Source: Plantago elongata (taxonomy: Eukaryota; Streptophyta; Magnoliopsida; Lamiales; Plantaginaceae). Taken from it: a stretch of 37,852 nt of DNA. A program made the translations under genes and the position numbers. This document shows positions 10,620 to 22,219 of the stretch, piece after piece. Below the pieces are notes generated by a model. That model was not told the origin of the DNA. It was given only the letters and a program-made list of their open reading frames with translations, and did no database searches. Location: NCBI GenBank assembly GCA_036897095.1, contig JAYMSP010000994.1, positions 1-37,852 on the forward strand, read 5' to 3'. The stretch's first letter is position 1. Every line of letters begins with the position of its first letter.

Positions 10620-11370
10620 TTCGTTGTTGGTTTAGATTTTTGTGTACACATTGTCAAGTTTTATGTATAAATGGTATATGTTTAAGTAGAAAATATCTAT
10701 ATTGTTCATTTTAATGGTATTTTTTTTAACAAATTGGTCTATGTTTTATTATAATTACTAATTAGTCTAGATTTTTACATATATAATTTATGCTTGTGTA
10801 AAAATTGTCTAGTTTCTATGTAAGTTGGAATATTTAAAGAAAGTTGATGAAAAAAAGGATCTATGTTTTAGCAGAAATTATTTCTATTTTAGTTTAAGTT
10901 GTCTATTTTGTTCATTATTGATGGTTTACTTTTTTTGTGTGTATAAATTGTTTATATTTTACATAAAGTGTCTAGTTTTTTAATTTGTATGAATGGTCTA
11001 TGTTTTAGTATAAATAGTTTATATATCAGTTTACGTTGTCTAAGTTGTTCGCTGTTTCTGAATTAGTTCTTATAGAAATTGCCTATGTTTTACTATAAAC
11101 TGTCTAATTTTTGTATAAATGATCTATGATTTAGTACAAAAAAATTTTATGATATTCATTGTTGTTGGTTTAGGTTTTTTTTTTTTCATAAATTGTCAAT
11201 ATTTTACTACAAGTTATCTAGTTTGTTTTGTATAAATAACCTATGTTTATGTTTTAGTAAAAGTTGTCCATGCTCATTATTGTTGGTTGAGTTTTTTTTT
11301 GGGTACAAATCGTCTATGTTTCACTATGAACTGTCTAGTTTTTTGTATAAATTATCTATGTTATTTGATG
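10620..11370. repeat. Degenerate tandem array, unit about 110-135 bp
   Basis: Repeated blocks of the type TGTCTATGTTTTACTATAAA, then TGTCTAGTTTTTTGTATAAA, then TTGTTGGTTTAG followed by a T-run. The TTGTTGGTTTAG-like block recurs near 10625, 10910, 11045, 11160 and 11275, giving a higher-order period of roughly 110-135 bp. Copies are strongly diverged and partly merged. Inverted remnants of the same motif appear near 11660-11715. No reading frame persists across it. Confidence 0.6.
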
Positions 11371-11860
11371 TTTTTTTGTATGTATTAGATTTTCGTAAAA
11401 AGGGTGGTTGAACAAGATTGGTCACACAAATTGAGACGTTGTGGAAGAAGAGATCGACGAACAAGTTAAGACTGTGAAGAAAGCTTTTTTGAAAATGTAC
11501 TATATGTCTTTAGAAAGACATGTATTTTTATAGGATGTAAATATTTATTAAATTATTTTGTGTAATAAAATTTTGTCCGTTGACGAATGAAATTGAACTT
11601 CAAATTTATTTTTTTAAATATTGAATTTGTTGGATAAATAGGTTGTTCCTAATGTTTACAAGCTAAAAAATAGACAATTTCATGATAAATTTAGACAATT
11701 TGAGCTAAAAAAAATCAACTTATTTGAATTTGGATGAATATTGATATGATGATTATTTTAAATATTGCGGGTCAACCCACGAATTTTCATAATGTCTACA
11801 TTTTATTGTAAATTGTCTATGTTTATCTATTATAGGGGACTTTCGGGACTCTCCAATATG
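11371..11860. other. AT-rich spacer between tandem array and LINE relic
   Basis: No gene seen. It contains leftover blocks of the neighbouring tandem array in both orientations (GTCTA-rich, near 11660-11715 and 11790-11830). The repeat family may therefore extend to the LINE fragment boundary. Confidence 0.4.
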
Positions 11861-11879
11861 TAGGGCTCGCAAGACGAAC

Positions 11880-12216
11880 TCAATAAATGAATCGAAAAGG
11901 CTTAGGGCCCCAATCCTTCCCTTCCAAATTTAACAAGCCACATGATCTGATACACGTCTCTTCAAACCCACTTGTACCAAATCCGACCACATCGATCGTC
12001 GACCATTCATTAGTGAGTAAGAACCGATCTAACCAACTACAACTTGCCCCATTACCACGGTACAATGTGAACCTCCACCCCATGAGTGGCAAATAATTTT
12101 AACTCTCATAATGAAATCATTAAAATATCACATAGTCCTCAATCTTCCTCCAATCCATTTAGCCCTTTTCTCCTCTTCATTTCTAATAATAGAATTAAAA
12201 TCCCCACGACACACCA
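11880..12216 (-). mobile_element. LINE (L1-type) endonuclease relic
   Basis: Read on the minus strand, this is the C-terminal half of an APE-type endonuclease of a plant L1-like non-LTR retrotransposon. In order: the GDFN motif (complement of 12194-12205), LPLMGWRFT, the SWLDRFL block, an SDH core readable only in another frame (near 11945), then DWGPKPFRF (near 11895-11920). Frameshifts and a stop separate the blocks, so it is a dead fragment. The N-terminal endonuclease part and the reverse transcriptase are absent. Motif order and spacing fit the family well. Confidence 0.85.
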
Positions 12217-12249
12217 TTTTCCTTCCTTTTGCATTACAATTTAATGTGG

Positions 12250-13070
12250 GATAAAAGCGGCTAAGTGTTTAGGCTAAGAAAGATTACTACTAATACAATA
12301 GTGTTGACCAAAACGATGATCCTCGAAAATGAAATCTACAAGGGAAGTGGCGGGTTAGACCCTTTAAGACCAGTCTGCCTAAGACAAACAGGTGTAACAC
12401 GAATTAGCGTGTGATCGGACGTAAGTGGTCCGAGTAGAGGTAGAGTTAGTGATAGTTGACTTACTTAATTAGGAGTAAATGCCCAAGTATTTATAGTAGA
12501 ATCTCCGGGGGACCGGCCTCCAACCGTAGCCGCCGGTTAGTCGGGTTAACCACAAGCTGACACGTGTTATCGGCGACACGTGTCATATTGTGATCCAGCG
12601 AGACTCCGGGACTATGTGATGGTCGGCTCTAAAGTCCTGTGTCCGGCTCCCTGGTTTAGTTTGGCTATTTCACATCCTGGATCTTGACAAGTCAATTGGA
12701 TTCAGACCTGTTTGGGTAGGGTCGGTCAAAACTTGGAGGAGTATGTGGTGTCACTTCCATCACAGTTCTTGGTCGGCCCTAGGAGAGCCTTCTGTGAGTG
12801 TTCGACTTTCTAGTTTGAGGAGGTATTGCGACTTATCATGATCCTATTCGTCACGCTCTGTCGTGGTCGCGTCCTAACGGGCGGATTGGGAAGAAGGGAC
12901 TCATATGTATATATCATAAGTCACCCCCGTCCATCCCGCCCCCCCACCCCTCCATTTCTCGAGTATCTTGGTAGAAGATAGTTGAGGAATTCTAGAGCTT
13001 TATTTTCACTCATCCCTTCTGGAGCTCATCTTCGGCTCTCCCCTTCTTCCAAAATGAAGTGCCCCTTAGC
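12250..13070 (-). mobile_element. LTR-like fragment, copy 1 of a dispersed pair
   Basis: GC-richer non-coding stretch. On the minus strand it carries a TATA box (TATAAATA, complement of 12489-12496) followed by CTTGGGCATTTACTCC. It shares ordered blocks with 28190-28980: GTTAGACCCTTT, then a gap, CTAAGACAAA, GAGTAAATG, and TATTTATAGTAGA. Shared order, the TATA box and the lack of coding potential suggest an LTR of one retrotransposon family in minus orientation. Ends and target duplication were not resolved. It also has a GACACGTGT pair near 12560-12590. Confidence 0.5.
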
Positions 13071-13079
13071 GGGTTTTAA

Positions 13080-16000
13080 TTTGACTTAAACACTCATCTG
13101 AATTAGAAAGAAAGTAATCTTGGACGAAGTAGCGTATTTGATATGTGAAGCATAATATAAAGGAAGCATGCATTAAAATATGACAATGTGAAATACATTA
13201 TAAATACCGCTAATGAGTATGTGCAAGGACTTCTGGTAATGGTCAAACTCCTCTGTGAAGTTGACAAAACGAGTTTTATGTGTTCATAGGAATTTGATTT
13301 CCTCTTCACAAGTTCTCATGTTCTAAGTAATAATCAGGTTATTATTTAAAGGAGTTAGTTTCTTAGAGAACATTGTTTGACAATACTTATGTTTTGTTTC
13401 TTATTGTTGATATTAAATTCATAGTGAATTTAATGCATTGTAAAGTGAAACTTACAATGCCGCTTAACTCGAATGTTTTAACCGATGCCACTATAAGGAT
13501 AAAAGTATGTTCATAGTGAGCGCATTTGTTCCATCAAGCCAAGAGGTAAGATGAAGCAAATATGAGTACATTAAGAATGGTTCTAAGTATACTCTTATCC
13601 CATTACGTGGATTGATAAACATATAAGCACGTCCATAAGATTATTGAATTTATTAGTGATTATAGTAACACGATAAATTCGTAGTGCAAAGTTTTAAATC
13701 CTCGAAATAAAACAAAGCTTATATTTTTAGGAAAGGACTAATTGTGTATATATGATATACACCTCAAGAAAGTTAGTTCAACATAAGATATTAATACTAG
13801 ATTGAAAATGTTAGACATTTATTCAATTGTGTGTAGGAGCATCATTTCCAAACTTGTTAAGACGGTAATGGACTTGTCTACTATTAGTTGGGCTAACAGC
13901 GTAAAAGTAAACATCTTCAAGATTGTGGATTAGAAGCTCCCGACATTGAAAATAACTTATTAAAAAACACAATTAGAAAACCTGATATAACAAATCAAAT
14001 TTCCAACTTCAATGGTACTATTAATTTGGTATAATTCGTGTGAGACATAGAACTGCATAGTTAAGCGATATTAGATTACTTGAAACCATTTGTTTTAAAA
14101 CATGTGGATTGTGTATCTTATCACTGGAAAGATGATCAATTTATACATCCTCTTAGAAATGATATGAACCATAAAATAATCTGAGAAGGTATTACCCTTC
14201 TAGACATGATCAATAAGAGTATTTGTGGATTGTCATAAGAGGCATGGGTTCTATTTGGTTGGACAAACCTGAACCTGCTTGGACTATGGTAGTTCCATGA
14301 TGGGTTCCATTAGAATTGAATGACTATGTTTGACATGGAAATAACCCATATGAATTTGATGTATATTTTATGTCATTGTATACACATGAATGTAAAAACT
14401 CAATTAATTATCAGTATAAACCTTACTTGATCAGTCTTGGATAAAATCATAATAGTTATTGCTTAATTTGTCTTCATCTTACATATTTGTAATATGGTTG
14501 CCTTATAATTGTAATTAAAGACACGGTTGCAAGTATAGATGAATTTGTGGATGAGAATTCTAATATCTTGGAACATATGGTTACTTCTACCATAACAAAC
14601 ATATTCTTGGAATGACAACGGAGATGGACCTTGAAATGGTTTTAGTGCTACAAATTAGACATTGAGGTTAAACACTTGTCGGACAGCTAGGACAAAGATT
14701 TAGTGGGGGAGTTGAATAAATCTATTAGCTAGTGGGAGCATATCACTTGGTCATATGCCCGAGCTAGTGGGAGCATTCTGAGGATACCTCTTTTGAATGA
14801 GAAACCCTCACAGAAGGAATGCATGCAATTTTTAAATTGCACGATCTCTCGCTTAAGGAGAGCATTTGATTGCAACCCTTGAATATTTTCACTGACTGTT
14901 TGAGACAATAATGAGAACCTCATAGTATTTAGAATGTACACCTTAACGTAAAATATATGAGCTCCATATATATGTTGTGCAAAATAATCGTGACAATTTG
15001 AATTGTATGAATTCCTCTTGGATGAATATGATTTCAAAGACATTCCTATAAGAATGAAGTTGCAAACCTATCATGAGAGGATATTTGATATGAACTTGGA
15101 AATGTGGTCCGAGAGCATATAATCTTAAAGATGGATTAAATATTATTCAAAGTTTAGAACTTGAATACATTAATGCATTTGATGCATATGTAGGTTTCAA
15201 GTAAAACTAATAATTCTACATTATTGTAGATAAAAGTCCATTAAGATTTTACTTACACTATTTGCATACGATAATCGCATGATTTATTGGATTATGGTCT
15301 GATAGGTTTCTATGTGTAGAAACTTTGCAACAAATGTTTTTGATTTATTTGTGGACTTTAATTATTTACAATAAAGTCATTAATACGTATGCAAATATAG
15401 CAAGTCCATTGTGGACTCATGTAAGCCTGTAGGAGTTGAAATTATTACTTGAAGGAATAAGTCAAATTGTTTGACTTGTAAGAAAGTAAAGAAATTCATA
15501 TATCTTTGGAAGGATGATGAATGGTGGTTATTTAAAATGGTTGAATATATGTTTGACACATATAAACCATTAGGAATAGTTTTACATTAAACATTAAAAT
15601 TAAAGTATTGGTTAATGAAGACTTTCATTGTGAAAAACTTTATTATGAGTTATATAATATCTCGATATTAATGTTTCACTGGATGAACTTGATATGATAT
15701 TATAAATCGCATGTTCACTAGAATAGGAATGTGTTGTGTTGCTTAATAAATATTATGTAGAGAATATAATACTGAGTTATATAGACGTACCGTCAATATT
15801 GGATTGTCCCATTGAGGTATACATCAATTACATATGAGAATGTCGTATAGAATGACTATGTAAACGCGTATTAATTATGCGAATCAGATATAACTCATGC
15901 AAAACAACAATGCACATGAACAGTGGGAGCTAGCATAAACTTGGTTTATGTGTGGCAAGACTTTGTATAGGTGTGATGATTAGAGTCATCACATATACTA

Positions 16001-16422
16001 TCAAATTTATTCATCTTAATAACAATATTAGATTGGATCGCATCTGGTAATTAAATTATATATTTAATAATTAGATTATTAAAAGATCAAAAAACGTTAG
16101 TCTGATACAAAGCTTATATGAGTTCTTAGAAGAACAGGGGTAGTTCCGAGTGTCAGTAATCGAATTTAGAGATTGTGATTACTGGTGCGATTGCATACGC
16201 TTAGGAACCAAGATCTTATGATGTTAGCAAGAACGTATTGAGACACTATCAATGGATTAGATACAATAGCTAGATAATGACATAGAAATAAAGTGATTTC
16301 TCCTTCAGTAAACGTTGGTTGATTCTTTCACCAAATCTTGTCTTTAGAAAGACAATTTTGTCATTTAAAGAATCTGCGTGTTGGATGCACGTGAGTGATT
16401 GACTCTATGCCAAGTGGGAGAT
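13080..16422 (+). mobile_element. Heavily decayed Copia-type internal region
   Basis: No intact frame remains. The 3' end is recognisable. V-D-S-F-T-K at 16318-16335 corresponds to the end of the Copia RNase H region. It is followed by a polypurine tract, CCAAGTGGGAGATT (16410-16423), directly before an LTR start. AGTGGGAGC motifs at about 14733, 14769 and 15920 are probably polypurine or internal remnants of the same or nested elements. The rest (13080-16300) is AT-rich, full of stops, and assigned to the element only by position. Confidence 0.55.
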
Positions 16423-18000
16423 TGAAAGTATAAATATCCTAGAAACAATCGATTGAGGACAAATATACATATTCGATTCAACATTTATTTATGATTATTG
16501 TTCATCTATAAATAAGCATTATAATATGTAAATATTATTATTTTTTGTCTGTAATTGTTTACATATGTGTTCTTATGAGATTTATGTTATCACTAAGAAT
16601 GTGAGATCTTGAGTGACATAACATAACTCTAAAATGGCCCCAATCAATGATCACCGAGAATGGGATATCGATGATGCATTGGAGATTGACATGTGGTCTG
16701 CATCATATCCTTTGAGGTGTAGTAGTTCTCACGACTACGAATTAATTGATAATCCGTGATAGACATATTGACACTTTAGAGAGTGTCGGTATACCCAGTC
16801 GAGAAATCATTTGATGTACTATATTTACGTGTCTACGGAAGTAACGGTTTGTAGGGTGGTGTAATAGTCATTTGACTTGAGGTTGATACTTACCACATGT
16901 GTGGATTCTTGTGTTTTGACCATGACCAATGCTTGCACTCCTTGTAGGGGTAGATATGATATTGTGTTGGGCACATCATGAAACACATGTTAGTAGTAGT
17001 CGAACCAAGATAGGATTCATTCTTCAAAATAGACTTGGAGAGAACACTTAACTTCTCATGATTGGTTTGATCAAAGTTGTTGGCCAACGCAAGATATATT
17101 TGGAATGGTGTGTTCAAATATATTATTGGATCAATTAGTGGAATGAGATAAAGTGATTAAGTTATTGGAACAAACATAAATTCAAGTTCTAGACTTAATC
17201 GAGTGTTCGCGAGTGAAAGGACCGTATCATCATGAGCTCTACATTACACGTGGTTTGCAGTCCTCTCAAACGTTCCTTGTGTATTAAGAGTGTTGGGTAA
17301 ATTGTCTAGGATTTTACCTAAACCTTAATTAGATTAGTGCTTACTTACATAAGGCCCTATGAATCACACAACAAGGTGATTATTCTACCATTCGAGTATT
17401 AGAGTGAAGTAAATATTAATTGGATTAATAAATATTTGATTACCATTGCTGAGAATTGATCTATTTGATAAAAGTAATTAATAAGTCAAATTAGATTATT
17501 TGACTTAGTTAATTCAATTAATTTATATATTTTTAGAAAGTAAATGAATTAAATTAGATTTAATTTATATTAAAAGAATGATTAATTTAAAATTAAATTT
17601 AATTTATTAAAGTATAAAAGTTTATTTGACTTAAACTAGAATTAGGTTCAAATATAAAAGTATAAAGGATAAAAGTATAAAAGAGGGAGATAAATAAGCA
17701 GGGCTTCAAGAGTTTCAAACCTACAACCTCTTGCTCATCTAAAAGATTACCTCTTGCTCATCTAAAAGGTTAGTAACCAACCGGGCTAGGAGTCTTCATT
17801 TATGTGGACTCTAGTCCGATTGTCGTTGATAGATATGATCTGCAAGAGCATAATAGAAATATACATGCAAACGTTTCTTGGGTGGGCAAAAAACGTTTTC
17901 TTCCTCCGTTTTTTTTATACACGTTCTTTCTTGCTTACCCGGTAATTGCACCATTCTTCTTCATACTTCAATTCTCAATAACCTTACTCACTAAATAGTT
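16423..18000 (+). mobile_element. Probable Copia 3' LTR (long)
   Basis: Begins at TGAAAGTATAAATATCC right after the polypurine tract at 16410-16423, which fixes the left edge. CCTAGAAACAATC near the start is common in plant Copia LTRs. An AT-rich promoter zone with ATAAAAGAGGG and GATAAATAAG (about 17675-17700) is a plausible transcription start. A 20-bp repeat (ACCTCTTGCTCATCTAAAAG) follows at about 17730-17770. The right edge is uncertain: no TG...CA end or target duplication was found, and no 5' LTR copy exists in the window. Confidence 0.45.
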
Positions 18001-18149
18001 TAGTATATTTTTAAACGGAAACTCCTAATATTTTTCAGTAGAATCAATTACCCGTAGATACCGAGGTCTGGGATGCTGATTATGATGTAGCATTAAATTT
18101 CACATATCATACATGATGAAAGGATAGAAGTGCTTGATGTACGAATTTA

Positions 18150-18635
18150 AAGAATAGTTTTAAAGCTGCTGTCTGAAAAGCTAGTGCGACAAGTAAGTAT
18201 TTATTTACTTATTTACGTAATTACATTATATAGTCATTGAATTAAAATGAATATGCATAAAATTTTCGAATTCCAATTGCATTAACCTAGAATTTACCTT
18301 TGTATGTTTACCAAAATTTAATATGCATTGCAATGAAAGCTTTAACATAAGGATCACGTACGTTTGAATACCGGGAAAACTAGTGTACTTTTGAGACTGT
18401 ACGTATTGAAATGGCTCTAAGTTCACTCTTACTAATGCTCCTGCAGAGTGCATCCTCAATGGGTAACATATATGTACCCAGGAACATTTGCTCCCCCATC
18501 TGGCCGGAAGGACAAATTCACGGGACCAAACAACAGCAATTTCAACAACAGCCTGTCTGGGGTAGAGGAAATGACACCTCAAACTTCATAAACTCACTGC
18601 TCAGTTATGACTCTTCAGGACATATATTCACGTAA
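18150..18635 (+). pseudogene. Possible two-exon gene fragment, unidentified
   Basis: A short stretch encoding LKLLSEKLVRQ ends at a perfect donor (CAA then GTAAGTAT, intron from 18193). An acceptor CTCCTGCAG (to 18446) opens a frame to a stop at 18633-18635 that encodes SASSMGNIYVPRN, then a Gln-rich run (KQQQFQQQP) and ends in SSGHIFT. The two pieces join in phase. No upstream exons or start codon were found and I do not recognise the product. Another frame of the second piece also looks protein-like (HPQWVTYMYPGTFAPPSGRK), so the reading is ambiguous. It may be a displaced 3' gene fragment or coincidence. Confidence 0.25.
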
Positions 18636-18641
18636 ACTTAA

Positions 18642-18797
18642 GGGGTTGATTGGTATAGAATTTGAATGGGTATTTGAATGAATTTTGATAAAATTGAGAT
18701 TGGGTATTTAAATTGTATTTTACGCCAAATCATTGTTCATCGAGCCAAATGAAACATCGAACCATGGAGCGATTTAAATGATATGTCAATCAGCCCC
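18642..18797. mobile_element. Tourist-like MITE (copy A1)
   Basis: 156-bp element with inverted ends GGGGTTGATTG and CAATCAGCCCC, flanked by TAA on both sides (18639-18641 and 18798-18800). A TAA target duplication with GC-started TIRs is typical of PIF/Harbinger-derived Tourist MITEs. The interior has ATTTGAATGGGTATTTGAAT-type repeats. A related copy is at 20423-20585. Confidence 0.85.
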
Positions 18798-18800
18798 TAA

Positions 18801-20422
18801 CAATCCTCTTACCTTATACTATACAATATCACATGTTCTTTATATTTGACCGAGCACTGTTATAGTGGACAAGGATCAAATTGGATGCAACTAATCTTTA
18901 CCTAGCTTGTGTTTTTGGTTCACAGCTTTTCTGCACTTGAGCCAGCTGAAAATGGAACTTTGAAGAGAAAAACCGTCCTCAGAGTAGCTGGTTTAATTGT
19001 ACATATCGAATATATATTACTATTAGATTATATTTTTGAGTAGATCCCAAACTATGTTTAATAAAAGACGATGGGTATTTAGCGGGTTTTTGACAAATCA
19101 ATAATAATCTATGAAATATTTACAAATATTTTTGGCCAACAAAACCATCAACAAGAATAACAATAACACAAGCTCATACAAGAGATGTGTGAAGCTACAC
19201 TACAAAACGCCTGTTAATCAAAGATCCTCCTTGCTCTTGATCTCTGCCCTTGATTAACCCATAACCTGGATTGTAAAGTACCAAATCGGTAATTTCTGCA
19301 ACTCTAGCTGACATCTTTGTCCGTTTGCCTGAGGAAGAAGACGAATTCTGTTGGAGTGGAGAAACTAATCGTTTGACACTTTTGGTTCAATTTCAGCTTC
19401 CGCTTTTCACTTTGGCCTTCTCTGATTTTCTGTTGATCGACTCAATCACTATTTCCTTTGCGCCTTCATTTGGAGTCCTAATACTTTCAAATCTTTTACA
19501 ATTAACTCTGGTTAAACTTATTTCCTCATAATTTTATCCTTGAATTTCTAATAAGCACTAGCACCCATAGTACATGAAAATGAAATGGATATGGTTTCCA
19601 AGTGAAGTTTTCTCATGTATATATTTAGTAGTCATCGATCTTTTAGATTTTTTATTTTTTTTTAGATGCAGTTCCTTTATCAACCTAGAATATGATACAT
19701 AGCATGATTTGGATGGGAACCGACGACCATCGTCGTGCCATTCGTAGTTTCTATATAAAAATATGCTTGAAGCCACTGAAGAACTACGGTCCAAATCCTA
19801 ATCATCTTCCTGGGATAACATGATGTCTCTCTTGTTTCTGCCTTTATGTGTACTGGCCGAGTTGTTATCTCTTTAAGTATTTGGTTTGAAAATCCTTAAG
19901 ATTGAGCTGGTCAACAATAATCCTCGATCGATCTTTCTTCTTCAGCCACAAAATACCTCATTTACAGCTTCTTCATCTCATTCATCATTTTCTGTTTTAT
20001 AAATGGTTGGCCTAATTATGTAATATTAACGGACATGAGTAGTTTCTCACGTATAATCAGTTTGAAGTCATTGATGTAGTTCAGGACCATATTTTAGGAC
20101 CATGCAACATAAATTGGACTCCAAAATCCTGGCCATACACCCTTAATATGTACTAGTTATTAGTTTTGCTACACTTGAATGATAGGAGTTCAAGTTTAAC
20201 GATAAAGATTTAAACTATTTGTTGGAGGTGAAATTATATTACAAACTGCACTGTACATCATTTTCGAGTTTAAATCTTGTTCGTTCACAATTTAGCGATA
20301 CATCACTTGTTAACTCTCCTAGATACTTCCCATTTGGTTCCTTTTGCCATTTAGAATTGATAGAAGACTTCACTGACCATTTTGAGGTTGACCGAAATTG
20401 AGAGAAGTAGAAAAGTTACAAA
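18801..20422. other. Intergenic, no gene recognised
   Basis: AT-rich DNA with short frames only. One stop-free stretch near 18925-19040 (ALEPAENGTLKRK in one frame) is too short to assign; it could belong to the doubtful fragment upstream. No RNA gene or long repeat noted. Confidence 0.4.
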
Positions 20423-20585
20423 GGGGTTGATTGGTAAAAAATTTGAATTGGTATTTGGATGGATTTTTGTGAAATTATATTTGGAATGGAATTGAAATGG
20501 GGATATTTGAAGTGTATTTTAGGCCAAATATATCACTGTTTATCGAGTTAAATGTACCGATTACAATTGTATGTCAATCAGCCTC
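20423..20585. mobile_element. Tourist-like MITE (copy A2)
   Basis: Starts GGGGTTGATTGGTAAAAAAT and ends ATGTCAATCAGCCTC. The final CCCC of the right TIR is mutated and no target duplication can be read. Internal blocks GGCCAAAT, TCACTGTT and TATCGAGTTAAATG correspond in order to GCCAAATCATTGTTCATCGA in copy A1, so both come from one family. Confidence 0.75.
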
Positions 20586-21515
20586 GGTAGAAGGAAAACG
20601 ATGTCACTTACATTATTATTATTTCTATTCAAACACAAATAGTCATAGATGTATTATTTTGTGGTTTGTTGATCATATGATGTGACAAATTAAATTGCTG
20701 GATGTAGTGGTAGATTAGTGGTGATAATGTCTTCCCACCCAATGACATTATTTCCATTTCTATTGGGGCTTTTTAATTAATTAATCTTCATGATCTTAAC
20801 TACTTCATTTTAAATTGTAACTTCACATAAAATATGTCAATTATCCACATGTTTGCTTTCCAACTTGAAACTATACTGTAAAATATTATTATTTGTTTAC
20901 TCTATAATGCTCACCCTCTCCCTCCAACCAAAATCAAAGACTATCTCAACTTATTGTTATAGATAAGACTTTCTGAAGAATTAATTACATTTCAGTTCAG
21001 GTGAATTTATAAAATTATAGTTAAAAAAAATAAAGTCTAAGTGGGAAATAACACCCTGCTTAACCAACAACATTCTTTTGGAAATGTAAAATTTATTGAT
21101 CAACAAAGATGATAAAACATTTTAACACACCAAACGTACACAGCTTCCAAATATAAAATCACGACAAATTCGGTGAGGGTAATAAAGATATGAGTAAGTC
21201 TTTTGAGAGATTGTCTTATAAAATATTTTTAAAAAACGATAAATATTATAAGAATAAAAATAAATATTATACGTTTTATTAAAAACATCGAAGATATAAA
21301 TATACATAAAAGATGATCTAAAATGTTAAACGTTTTACTAAGAACATTGAAGATATAAATATACATCGAACATTATTGGTATCGTTTAAAATATTATACG
21401 TATAATTAAGAACATCAGTCCATCTCAGGTCTCACAATAATACACATTTCTTCTAAAACTTTGTGAGAATGTATAAATATACGGTATAGGTATAAATAGA
21501 ATATATAAGATTATT
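20586..21515. other. AT-rich intergenic DNA
   Basis: No gene seen. Near 21240-21420 the block ATAAATATACAT with ACGTTTTA or AAACGTTTTAC and AAGAACATTGAAGATA occurs two to three times, a weak local repeat. Confidence 0.4.
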
Positions 21516-21610
21516 AAATCTTCTATATAAAATATAAATTGAAGAAACGAGATCCTTCAAATCTTAGGAAAATCCTAATGTTGCAAATTGCATCATGAAA
21601 TTGTAGATTA
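21516..21610 (+). repeat. Direct repeat, left copy, flanking a MITE
   Basis: About 90 bp beginning AAATCTTCTATATAAAATAT and including CCTAATGTTGCAAATTGCAT. The same sequence, a little diverged, recurs at 21852-21940 in the same orientation, on the other side of the MITE at 21622-21851. Confidence 0.85.
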
Positions 21611-21621
21611 TCTAGCATCTA

Positions 21622-21851
21622 AATGTCCATTTGAATGCTACTTGGAGATTTTGTGTTTGTTATGGTATTTAAATGGCGAAGATCGAAATGGCTCTACAGT
21701 AGCAATATTTTTCTCCACCTATATAACAAACCTATAATACTCTATCCAATTACAATTCTATACAAAACACAATTTTAATAATCCCACTACAATTCTGATC
21801 ACTATTCAGACATTTAAATCGGGGTATTTAAATCGCATCTCAATCGGCCCC
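21622..21851. mobile_element. MITE family B, copy B1
   Basis: About 230 bp, alignable over its whole length to 29539-29762: ATTTGAATGCT, TTATGGTATTTAAATG, GAAGATCGAAATG, ACCTATATAACAAACCTATA and the end TCAATCGGCCCC. Its right end resembles the CAATCAGCCCC TIR of the Tourist-like family. The left end lacks the matching GGGG start, so both copies may be truncated or have unequal ends. Confidence 0.75.
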
Positions 21852-21940
21852 AAATCTTCTATTTAAAATATAAATTGAAGGGACGAGATCTTCGAATCTT
21901 AGAAAAACCCTAATATTGCAAATTGCATAATTAAATTGTT
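21852..21940 (+). repeat. Direct repeat, right copy, flanking a MITE
   Basis: Second copy of the segment at 21516-21610, starting AAATCTTCTATTTAAAATAT directly after the MITE terminal CCCC, and including CCTAATATTGCAAATTGCAT. Confidence 0.85.
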
Positions 21941-22219
21941 TGTCGAGGATTTGTTGAGATATCAACCTACATATCTTATGTTTAGAACTTTATAGAATAG
22001 AGTGAGGTTGTGTGTAAGGTTAGTACGTGATAACATGAGAGTTGGAATAATAATAATAAATATTCTTTTATTCTACCATTCATACTCTCAAATAATTATC
22101 AAATCTCCTTTGTTAAAACAGCATATCACGAGTCTTTGTTTTCTTCATCTTGTTAATTAAGTACTTTGTTTATGCAGTTATCATTAGAACCAGAATTCTA
22201 GATCCAAATTTAAAATTTA
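21941..22219. other. Intergenic, nothing recognised
   Basis: AT-rich spacer between the duplicated segment and the first CCGAAATGACC array. No frame, RNA gene or clear repeat. Confidence 0.4.
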
